Shown in pieces: positions 18,614-25,842 of a DNA stretch of 43,037 nt. The position numbers and the translations under genes were made by a program. Within the stretch, counting starts at the first letter, position 1. Each line of letters starts with the position of its first letter. This DNA is from an uncultured Bacilli bacterium (GTDB taxonomy: Bacteria; Bacillota_I; Bacilli_A; RF39; UBA660), in NCBI GenBank assembly GCA_934119955.1, contig CAKOSZ010000011.1, positions 1 through 43,037 of the forward strand, in the 5' to 3' direction. The notes below the pieces were generated by a model, which had not been told where the DNA came from, searched no databases, and saw nothing but the letters and a program-made list of their open reading frames with translations.

Positions 18614-18894
18614 AAATTTTTAATAAAATTATTAGGTAATTCATAGATATAATGAGCATTTTTATTAAAGATAATTTTATTTTTTTTTAAATTCTTTTTA
18701 AAATCTATTGTAATATTATCTTTATTTGTTATAATAACATCTATATTTTCTTTCATGAAAAATGTATGAATACTTTTAGTTTTAAAAACTAAGGCAGTAT
18801 TGATATTTCTTTGAAACATAAAGCCAACTAATCTTTTAAATGGAGTATTTGCTTTTTCTAAATTAATTATTTGGTTATTAATTTTTAGTTTCAC
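18580..18894 (-). CDS. DUF192 family protein
   Basis: A 104-residue protein of the DUF192 family, small beta-rich proteins of unknown role that are often exported elsewhere. Family features are AxTxxxRxxGxMF near the N-terminus (KANTPFKRLVGFMFQ), the FFMKENIDVI segment corresponding to the family FWMxNTxIPLDV, and a short acidic/Lys end. No signal peptide is visible, so it may be cytoplasmic here. The start is GTG, with AAGGTGAT as a possible ribosome site. It converges on nrdG and overlaps it by 12 bp. Its promoter is interlocked with that of the divergent RelA/SpoT-fold gene. Confidence 0.75.
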   Translation of the reverse strand: MKLKINNQIINLEKANTPFKRLVGFMFQRNINTALVFKTKSIHTFFMKENIDVIITNKDNITIDFKKNLKKNKIIFNKNAHYIYELPNNFIKNLKKGDKLELFN

Positions 18895-18922
18895 CTTATC
18901 ACCTTGACTTTTCTTTAATTTT

Positions 18923-18951
18923 AATATACCATAAAGGTATAATATTTACAA
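18923..18951 (-). promoter_or_regulatory. Promoter of the DUF192 gene, overlapping the divergent promoter
   Basis: On the minus strand: TTGTAA (18946-18951), a 17-bp spacer and TATATT (18923-18928) with an extended TGG. The -35 covers the start of the AGGAGG of the plus-strand gene. The spacer holds the plus-strand -10. Confidence 0.55.
18925..18943 (+). promoter_or_regulatory. -10 of the RelA/SpoT-fold gene inside a small inverted repeat
   Basis: TATAAT at 18938-18943. TATACC-ATAAA-GGTATA (18925-18941) is a perfect 6-bp inverted repeat linking the two opposing -10 boxes. Confidence 0.5.
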
Positions 18952-18963
18952 GGAGGTTCTTTT

Positions 18964-19713
18964 GTGAATGATGAAGATAAAATGACAATTGATGAATGGA
19001 ATGAAACTAGAATTTTAGTTGATGAGTATGTTGAAGAACTTGATAGAAAACAATTATCTGCTGGTTTAGAACCTAAAACACCTAGGGAAATAGAACTTAG
19101 TGAACTTGCAAGTATACTTTATGAGCATGCAACTAAAATAGAACCTGAAATTACTGATGATATTAGAGAAATTTCTAATATAACTAATGGACAAATGCTT
19201 GGTAAAAAGAATTTAGAAACAGGACTTATTGAACCAAGTCATGTTTTAAAAGAAAAACATGGTCTTGAAAGAAAAATACTTGCTGATAGTGAGGCTTATC
19301 ATGGAGATTTAGTTGATGCTATGAAAGGAATTAGAGATAGTGTTAGATATACAATTATTTTTGATGATGATTATTATATAGCAGGTGTTGATGATTTTTT
19401 GCATCAATTAGAGCAGATGGGTTATTATGATTTAGAAGTTAAAAATACTTGGGGAAGTGAGGCTTGTCAGGGTATTAATACTAAGTTAAAAGCCAAAGAT
19501 GGAACATTTTTTGAAATTCAATTTCATACAGACGGAGGCCATTATATAAAAGAAAAATGTACAAGAAAATTATACCGGGTTATTAGGGATGATGATGCGC
19601 CACTTAAATTAAAATATATGGCTAATAAACTAAGAAAAATTTTACAGACAACTGTTCGTGTACCGGTTGGGGCATTAGAATATCAATTTAATTCAAGTTT
19701 AAAAAGGAGGTAA
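18964..19713 (+). CDS. RelA/SpoT-fold nucleotidyltransferase-like protein
   Basis: The 249-residue protein has an Asp/Glu-rich helical N-terminus (1-90), then the pattern of a small RelA/SpoT-like synthetase domain. A Lys/Arg cluster is KEKHGLERKI (96-105). The acidic element is IRDSVRYTIIF (123-133). A KNTWG...GIN loop spans 160-173, and the EIQ motif is FFEIQFHT (182-189), followed by a Lys/Arg helix. This matches the order of (p)ppGpp-synthetase motifs (R/K, D, E of E-x-Q) and is closest to the compact variants found in polymorphic and SAS-type toxins. No hydrolase, TGS or ACT domain is present. Alarmone synthesis or tRNA modification is possible but unproven. The start is GTG after AGGAGG. 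It is followed two bases later by a partner gene. Confidence 0.6.
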   Translation: MNDEDKMTIDEWNETRILVDEYVEELDRKQLSAGLEPKTPREIELSELASILYEHATKIEPEITDDIREISNITNGQMLGKKNLETGLIEPSHVLKEKHGLERKILADSEAYHGDLVDAMKGIRDSVRYTIIFDDDYYIAGVDDFLHQLEQMGYYDLEVKNTWGSEACQGINTKLKAKDGTFFEIQFHTDGGHYIKEKCTRKLYRVIRDDDAPLKLKYMANKLRKILQTTVRVPVGALEYQFNSSLKRR

Positions 19714-19715
19714 AA

Positions 19716-20129
19716 ATGCAATTTTTTGTTTATAGAAAAAAGAATTCTAGTGAAAATATAATAATTAGAGTAAATGATGATAAAACAACAGAGTTTTTTG
19801 ACTATGATGGGGAATGGAAGGCATATGATATGGAGACTCTTGATGGAGAGGTTCATGAAATAACTGAACAAATGTTTCAAAATATTAAAAATTCTAAATA
19901 TAAATTTTATTTTTGTAACAAAAGAGGACATAAATTATTAGTTCGTATATTTAATGATTTATATTTACAAATATATGATATAAATGCAAATGTTTGGAAA
20001 AAACCAGTAAATAATACCTGGTTATCTAATATTTTATATGATGGCGATCCAGATTTTGAAGAAGTTAATGTTAATGAGGCAGCATCATATATTAGTGAAA
20101 TTATAAATAGCAAGAAAAAGGTAAGATAA
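19716..20129 (+). CDS. Small unknown protein coupled to the RelA/SpoT-fold gene
   Basis: Not recognised. The 137 residues are rich in aromatic and charged residues with alternating strands (FFVYRKK, IIIRVND, YKFYFCNKRGHKLLVRIF, LYLQIYD) and no membrane segment, suggesting a beta-sandwich or barrel. Its ribosome site AGGAGG is formed by the last two Arg codons of the upstream gene, and the start follows that stop by two bases. Translation is therefore tightly coupled. Such a pairing is what a toxin-antitoxin couple with the antitoxin second would show, but a plain two-gene operon is equally consistent. Confidence 0.6.
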   Translation: MQFFVYRKKNSSENIIIRVNDDKTTEFFDYDGEWKAYDMETLDGEVHEITEQMFQNIKNSKYKFYFCNKRGHKLLVRIFNDLYLQIYDINANVWKKPVNNTWLSNILYDGDPDFEEVNVNEAASYISEIINSKKKVR

Positions 20130-20132
20130 TTC

Positions 20133-20161
20133 TTGTTATTTTTTCTTTATGATAGTATAAT
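20133..20161 (+). promoter_or_regulatory. Promoter of ftsK
   Basis: TTGTTA, a 17-bp spacer and TATAAT. The -10 ends 21 nt before the ATG. Confidence 0.6.
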
Positions 20162-20182
20162 TATTATGAAAGTAGGTTTGTT

Positions 20183-22438
20183 ATGGCTAAGAAAAAAAAT
20201 AAGAAAGTTACAAAAAAGTTTAGTTATCAAGCAGAGTTATATGGTCTTTTATATATATTAATAGGAATTCTTGGAATTTGTGGATATGGTCCATGTGGGG
20301 AATTAATTTGTGCTTTTTCAGCCTTTTTATTTGGTTGTTTGTATTTAGTATTTTTAATAGGATTAATATTAATAGGTGGTTATACTTTAATAAAAAAAGA
20401 GTATCCCGATTTTTTAAATACTAAGTTAATAGGTTTTTATATATTATTAATAGGACTTTTAATGATGTTACATGTATCTTATGTAAATATTGAATTTACA
20501 GGATTTTTAGATACAATGAAAAAAACTTTTACTAATATTATGAAAGTTTTTGATATAGTTGATGGTGCTAATCGTACTTTGACATTTAAAAATATTGGTG
20601 GTGGTATGATAGGTGGACTTTTTGTTTCAATATTTGCATCACTTTTTGCAACTAATGGAGTTAAAATAATTTATTATGTTTTAATATCTTTTGGTATTGT
20701 TATAATAACTGGAATAAGTATAGCCGATGTATTCAAAAAATTTGTTGATGGTAGTAAGAAAATGTTACCACATAAAAAGCATGTTGAAAGTCCACTTAAA
20801 GGACCAAGTGATGTAAAAATAAATGATAATGAAGATAGTGAAAATGATGGTAAAGTAGTAATTTCTAACATTAATGATTTAAAGAAAGCAAAAATTGTTG
20901 ATACAAATGTTAGTGAATCAATAAAAGCACCGTCTGTAAATGAAGAAGTTAGTAAAAATGTTACTAATGAAAATTATAAATTACCACCTTTAAGTTTATT
21001 AGATGAACCAAAGAAAACTAAAACTAATAATCAAGCCAATATTGAATCTAATATTAAAAAACTAGAAGAAGTTTTATATGAATTTGGAATAATTGGTCAT
21101 GTAGTTGAAGTAACCGTGGGGCCTGCCATAACTCAGTATGAACTTGAATTAAAACCTGGGACAAAATTATCAAAGTTAACTGGAATTAATAAAGAAATTA
21201 GTTTGGCTCTTGCTAAAAAAGATGTTCGTATTCAAGCACCAATTCCTGGAAAAAGTACCGTAGGAATTGAAATTTCTAATGAAACTCCAACAACTGTTTA
21301 TATTAAAGAAATCATGGAAAAACTTGTATTAGAGAAAACTGATAATAAGTTGTTAGTTGCTCTTGGTAAAGATATATTAAGTAAACCAAAATATTGTGAA
21401 ATAAATAAAACACCCCATCTTTTAGTAGCAGGTGCAACTGGATCTGGTAAATCTGTTTGTATTAATTGTATCTTAGCCAGTATTTTAATGCGAGCAAAAC
21501 CAGATGAGGTAAAACTTTTATTAGTCGATCCTAAAAAGGTTGAATTATCTGTTTTTAATGGAGTGCCTCACTTATTAGCCCCAGTTGTAACAGATCCTAA
21601 AAAAGCCAGTGTTGCCTTATCAAAAATAGTTAAAGAAATGGAAGATAGATACGATTTATTTGAAGAAAAGGGTGTTAAAAATATAGGCTCTTATAATGAA
21701 ATGATTGAAAAGAAAAATAAAAATTTACCAGATGATAGTAAACTAAAAAAGATGCCTTACATTGTTGTTATTGTAGATGAACTTGCTGATTTGATGCTTG
21801 TTGCTTCCAAAGAAGTAGAAGACTCAATTATGCGAATTACCCAAATGGCTCGTGCTGCTGGAATTCATTTAATTATAGCAACCCAACGTCCTTCAACTGA
21901 TGTTATCACCGGTGTTATCAAAGCAAATATTCCATCTCGTATATCATTTGCTGTTTCATCTGGAATTGATTCTAGAACTATTTTAGATATGACTGGTGCT
22001 GAAAAATTACTAGGTCGAGGAGATATGTTATTTTTACCAATGGGTGAATCTACTCCAACTAGAATTCAAGGTGCTTGGATAACAGAAGAGGAAGTTAAAA
22101 AAATAGTTGATTATACAATTAGTCAACAAAAAGCAATGTATGATGAAAAAATGTTAAACTTAAATACCGAAGTAGAATCAAGTGGTAAAATAGATGCTAA
22201 TACAGATGTTAAAGAAGAATATGATGATCCTTTATATGATGAAATTGTTGAATTTGTAATTACTAGTGGTAAAGCAAGTGCCTCACTTTTACAAAGAAGA
22301 TTTAAACTTGGTTATAATAGAGCGGCTAGAATTATTGACTTATTAGAAGAAAGAGGTATAATAGGACCTCAAAATGGTTCTAAACCAAGAGAAGTTTTAG
22401 TTAAATTACAAGAAAATGATATTGAAACAATTGATTGA
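20183..22438 (+). CDS. ftsK: DNA translocase FtsK/SpoIIIE
   Basis: A septal DNA pump that clears chromosome termini during division. An N-terminal Lys-rich tail leads into four hydrophobic segments (about residues 18-180) that anchor it. A charged linker follows to about 285. The RecA-like motor has Walker A GATGSGKSVCIN near residue 417, Walker B VVIVDELADLM, and MARAAGIHLIIATQRPS. The C-terminal gamma winged helix (ITSGKASASLLQRRFKLGYN), which reads orientation sequences, is present. At 751 residues it is a short, Firmicute-type member. It is transcribed from its own promoter. The -35 of the next gene overlaps its stop codon. Confidence 0.96.
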   Translation: MAKKKNKKVTKKFSYQAELYGLLYILIGILGICGYGPCGELICAFSAFLFGCLYLVFLIGLILIGGYTLIKKEYPDFLNTKLIGFYILLIGLLMMLHVSYVNIEFTGFLDTMKKTFTNIMKVFDIVDGANRTLTFKNIGGGMIGGLFVSIFASLFATNGVKIIYYVLISFGIVIITGISIADVFKKFVDGSKKMLPHKKHVESPLKGPSDVKINDNEDSENDGKVVISNINDLKKAKIVDTNVSESIKAPSVNEEVSKNVTNENYKLPPLSLLDEPKKTKTNNQANIESNIKKLEEVLYEFGIIGHVVEVTVGPAITQYELELKPGTKLSKLTGINKEISLALAKKDVRIQAPIPGKSTVGIEISNETPTTVYIKEIMEKLVLEKTDNKLLVALGKDILSKPKYCEINKTPHLLVAGATGSGKSVCINCILASILMRAKPDEVKLLLVDPKKVELSVFNGVPHLLAPVVTDPKKASVALSKIVKEMEDRYDLFEEKGVKNIGSYNEMIEKKNKNLPDDSKLKKMPYIVVIVDELADLMLVASKEVEDSIMRITQMARAAGIHLIIATQRPSTDVITGVIKANIPSRISFAVSSGIDSRTILDMTGAEKLLGRGDMLFLPMGESTPTRIQGAWITEEEVKKIVDYTISQQKAMYDEKMLNLNTEVESSGKIDANTDVKEEYDDPLYDEIVEFVITSGKASASLLQRRFKLGYNRAARIIDLLEERGIIGPQNGSKPREVLVKLQENDIETID

Positions 22439-22463
22439 TAAAATTAAAAAAATATGATATATT
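22435..22463 (+). promoter_or_regulatory. Promoter of the 169-aa gene and dnaB
   Basis: TTGATA, a 17-bp spacer and TATATT with an extended TGA. The -35 includes the ftsK TGA. GGAGG sits a few bases after the predicted start site. Confidence 0.6.
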
Positions 22464-22485
22464 AATAATAGAATAGGAGGGATGT

Positions 22486-22995
22486 ATGACAATTAGTTAT
22501 TTACTAAGTATATTAGACTTATATTTATTAAAAGAAGGTAATAATAAATTATTAATTTTTGTTGATAATCATGAAAATGTTGTTAAGTTTAATTTTACAT
22601 ATTCCTTTGATTCTATTAATCAAACCTTTGTAAAAATAGATAAAACTCTTTTCTTTGCTAATCTAGAAGTAATATCAAAAAAAATAATTGGTAATCTAGA
22701 ATTAACATTAGAAAATTATGATAAAAGTATTTATACAATGAATTTTGATAATAAAAGAGTAGTAACATTTAAAGGTTTTCAAAAAGAAGAAATGATTAAA
22801 ATAAGAGATAGTTTTAATTTACTTGATGATTTTATTTTTGATATTAAAGATACTACTTATCAAGATGTAAAACTAACTAGTAGTTTAAAATTATCTATGG
22901 GGTTTACTAACTATATGTCTTTATTTCTATCATCTATTTTCTTTTTAGATATTCTAATGATTTCTCTTTGGATATTTAAAGCATTTTTAAGATAG
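22486..22995 (+). CDS. Unknown tail-anchored protein between ftsK and dnaB
   Basis: Not recognised. The 169 residues begin with a short hydrophobic helix (TISYLLSILDLYLL). Residues 20-140 alternate beta strands with charged turns. A C-terminal hydrophobic segment (YMSLFLSSIFFLDILMISLW) is followed by KAFLR, as in tail-anchored membrane proteins. GGAGG precedes the start. It lies 11 bases before dnaB and shares its promoter. Since Bacillus DnaB attaches to the membrane, a membrane partner in replication initiation is a tempting but untested idea. Confidence 0.6.
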   Translation: MTISYLLSILDLYLLKEGNNKLLIFVDNHENVVKFNFTYSFDSINQTFVKIDKTLFFANLEVISKKIIGNLELTLENYDKSIYTMNFDNKRVVTFKGFQKEEMIKIRDSFNLLDDFIFDIKDTTYQDVKLTSSLKLSMGFTNYMSLFLSSIFFLDILMISLWIFKAFLR

Positions 22996-23006
22996 CAGGA
23001 GGTTTT

Positions 23007-24302
23007 ATGCAAATTAATTTAGCACCAGCAGATAAATATATTATTAATAATAAAGGAATAATAACTGATAGTGATATTAAAGTATTAGTTAACTTGTATC
23101 AACCAATTATAGGTTCAAATGCTGTGTCTTTATACTTAACTCTATTAAATGATTTAGATAAAAAAGATATTAGTGTGTCATTTAATCATCATCATTTAAT
23201 GACTTTAATGCAGTTAAAATTAGATATAATTAAAGAAGCAAGAGATAAATTAGAAGGAATTGGTCTTTTAAAAACTTATTTTAAACAAGGCGAGATAGAT
23301 GAATATTTATATGTTTTATATTCTCCCTTATCAGCATATGAATTCTTTAATCATCCAATTTTAAACGTTGTTTTGTATAATAATATAGGTGTTTTAGAAT
23401 ATGAAAAATTACAAGAATATTATAAAGTAAGTAGAATAAGTGTAAAAGATTATCAAGATATAACAAGAGATTTTGAAAGTGTATTTACTTCATCTATAAA
23501 TCAAAACTTATTATTTGATAATAGTAGTATTATTGATAAACAAACAAGAGATATAATAGTTAAAAGTGATATTGATATAGATTTATTAATAGCAAGTATT
23601 CCTAAAAGATTAGTTAGTCCAAAATGTTTTACTGATGATGTTCGTGATTTAATTATAAAACTTGCTTATCTTTATAAAATAGATAATTTAAATATGCAAG
23701 GTCTTGTTAGAAATAGTTTAAATGAAAGAGGAATGATTGATAAAACAGAACTTAGAAATAGTTGTAGAAATTATTATCAATTTGAAAATAATGGTCGTCT
23801 TCCTACTTTAATTTATAATAGACAACCTGAATATTTAAAAACACCACTGGGAGTGGATTCTAAGTTAGCCAAACTTATATATAGTTTTGAAAATACTAGT
23901 CCATATGACTTTTTAAGAAAAAGTTATGGTAATACAGAACCTACTAATCGTGATAAAAAATTAATTGAAAACTTGATGTTAGAACAAAAATTAAACCCTG
24001 GGGTTGTTAATGTTTTAATTGATTATGTTTTAAAAGTAAATAATAAAAAACTAAATAAAGATTATATTGAAACAATTGTAGGACAATGGAAGAGATTAAA
24101 AGTAGAAACAGTTGTTGATGCAATGGAAGTATGTAAGAAAGAACATAAGAAGATTAAGAAAATTATTAATAAAAATGATAATAAGGATACTAAGAGCATT
24201 TTAGTTAAAGAAGAAGTTTTACCAAGTTGGTTTAATCAAGAACAAGTGAAAAAAACAGAAGGGTTAGAAGAGTTGAATGATGTGTTGAAGGAGTTTGAAT
24301 GA
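23007..24302 (+). CDS. dnaB: Replication initiation/primosome protein DnaB (DnaD-domain)
   Basis: The Firmicute DnaB (unrelated to E. coli DnaB helicase) helps load the replicative helicase at the origin and links it to the membrane. The N-terminal winged-helix part is seen in IITDSDIKVLVNLYQPIIG and in LSAYEFFNHPILNVVLYNNIG. A C-terminal DnaD-like domain begins near residue 298 with SPYDFLRKSYG and continues with LNPGVVNVLIDYVL and YIETIVGQWKR. Its 431 residues match the family. AGGAGG precedes the start. The usual neighbour dnaI (helicase loader) is missing; instead the stop overlaps, by ATGA, a surface-protein gene. Confidence 0.87.
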   Translation: MQINLAPADKYIINNKGIITDSDIKVLVNLYQPIIGSNAVSLYLTLLNDLDKKDISVSFNHHHLMTLMQLKLDIIKEARDKLEGIGLLKTYFKQGEIDEYLYVLYSPLSAYEFFNHPILNVVLYNNIGVLEYEKLQEYYKVSRISVKDYQDITRDFESVFTSSINQNLLFDNSSIIDKQTRDIIVKSDIDIDLLIASIPKRLVSPKCFTDDVRDLIIKLAYLYKIDNLNMQGLVRNSLNERGMIDKTELRNSCRNYYQFENNGRLPTLIYNRQPEYLKTPLGVDSKLAKLIYSFENTSPYDFLRKSYGNTEPTNRDKKLIENLMLEQKLNPGVVNVLIDYVLKVNNKKLNKDYIETIVGQWKRLKVETVVDAMEVCKKEHKKIKKIINKNDNKDTKSILVKEEVLPSWFNQEQVKKTEGLEELNDVLKEFE

Positions 24303-25840
24303 AAAAGAAAATATCATATTTAATTACCTTTGTTTTTCTTTTATTTATTTTTATAATAGATGTTAAAGCAGAAACTGGAACAGTGGAATTTGTTTGTGAA
24401 TACAAATCAGGAACATCTATTGCTAAATTGAGTTTATCATATAATCTTGAAAATTCTCAAACTGGCTATACACTTATATACAATTCTGAAAGTGGTAAAA
24501 CATATCCTGCTAATGATATTAATATAGATTCTAATCAATATCAAGCATCAGGTGGAGCAGGATATATTAAAGATAACTATCAAATGCCTGCATGCCCAGC
24601 CTCAATATTTATTGCTTTCCAAGGTGGTGTAATTTTAGAAAAAAGTGTTGTTTATGACTATAATTGGAATGATCCTGAAGGCACAAAAATAGTTTTTTTC
24701 TCTAATGAAGGATATTTAATTGAAAATAATAAATTAACAGATACAAAGCTAAATTTTGAAGGACTTGGCTTTTTCAATAATTATTTAACAAAAGATAGTT
24801 TTAGTAATGGTGTAGAGATAAAAGAGTTTAAATTGAATAAGAATTCATCTACTACAATTGATGTACCTAAACCAGAAGAAAGTGATGAAAAATTACAGTA
24901 TTGTTATTATAAAAACGCTTGTGGTAAAGTATTAGAACTTGCTTTTTATAAAAATGCTAATATAAACGAAAGAAAGTTTAATAACGGATATAAATTAATG
25001 AAATGGGATAATGACAAAAAAAACTGTCCTACTTCAATAGATTATAAAGATGAAAAATACTATGGTAGTGATGCAAGTTGTGAAACATCAGGTGATAAAA
25101 ATAAATGTTTTTCATTTCTTGAATCATCAACCACCAAAAAAGAAAATATGATTAGCGAAGGAAAGTGTAAAAATACTTCTTACGAAAAAAGTGGTATCAT
25201 TTATCGAAATATGAAAGATAGCAACAAAGAAATTAGGGTTAATTTTACTAATTCGGATGTAAGTTCGGAAAGATTTAAAATAACAAAAGGTACAAAGACT
25301 ATTAATAATGAAATAATAACTATTTCTAATCAAGAATCATATGTTAGTAATTTTTCGTCTAAGAATAAAGATGAATATCCACCATATATTATTATAATTT
25401 CTGAAAATGGTAGTCTTAAATATATGTTTACAGATAATCCTAATTCCTATGGTGCAAGTGAAAGTGATACATATATTTTATTAAGTAAAATATTTGATCT
25501 AAGTGATCTTCCAACAAGCGATGTAATACTTTCTTGTAAAGAATTATTTGGAGAAAGTTTTTTTGGCTTTTTAAAAAGAAATGTTTATATCCCATTTGTA
25601 ATAGCAATTCCGATTTTATTAATAGTTTTAACAACAATTGATTTTGCTAAGGTAATATTTTCTGAGGATAAGGAAGGTATTAAAAAAGCAGGGACTAAGT
25701 TTGGTAAAAGAGCAATCATGGCTGTTATAATTTTGTTAGTTCCAACTATTTTAATATTTATTGCTGATACAATAGGAGTTGATGAAGTTCAAGAATGTGC
25801 TAAATTAATTAAAAGTTATAGTAATGAGGAGACAAGTTAG
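24299..25840 (+). CDS. Secreted protein A with Cys-flanked two-helix module
   Basis: Function unknown. The signal peptide (LITFVFLLFIFIIDVKAE) is followed by about 390 extracellular residues with many Cys (for example YCYYKNACGK, NKCFSF) and beta-rich sequence. The C-terminus is the shared module: LPTSDVILSCKELFGESFFG, helix 1 (VYIPFVIAIPILLIVLTTID), charged loop EDKEGIKKAGTKFGKR, helix 2 (AVIILLVPTILIFIADTIG), then VQEC. The loop is Lys/Arg-rich, so it should be cytoplasmic and both Cys outside. The final 86 shared residues (from GFLKRN) are identical to those of the next protein. It is coupled to dnaB by ATGA, and the next gene begins two bases after its stop. Confidence 0.78.
   Translation: MKKKISYLITFVFLLFIFIIDVKAETGTVEFVCEYKSGTSIAKLSLSYNLENSQTGYTLIYNSESGKTYPANDINIDSNQYQASGGAGYIKDNYQMPACPASIFIAFQGGVILEKSVVYDYNWNDPEGTKIVFFSNEGYLIENNKLTDTKLNFEGLGFFNNYLTKDSFSNGVEIKEFKLNKNSSTTIDVPKPEESDEKLQYCYYKNACGKVLELAFYKNANINERKFNNGYKLMKWDNDKKNCPTSIDYKDEKYYGSDASCETSGDKNKCFSFLESSTTKKENMISEGKCKNTSYEKSGIIYRNMKDSNKEIRVNFTNSDVSSERFKITKGTKTINNEIITISNQESYVSNFSSKNKDEYPPYIIIISENGSLKYMFTDNPNSYGASESDTYILLSKIFDLSDLPTSDVILSCKELFGESFFGFLKRNVYIPFVIAIPILLIVLTTIDFAKVIFSEDKEGIKKAGTKFGKRAIMAVIILLVPTILIFIADTIGVDEVQECAKLIKSYSNEETS
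25565..25822 (+). repeat. 258-bp direct repeat, copy 1
   Basis: This covers the codons for the C-terminal two-helix module. Aligned by eye with 27190-27447 it shows five mismatches, all synonymous (about 98% identity). The upstream parts of the two genes are unrelated at the DNA level. Confidence 0.9.
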
Positions 25841-25842
25841 AT

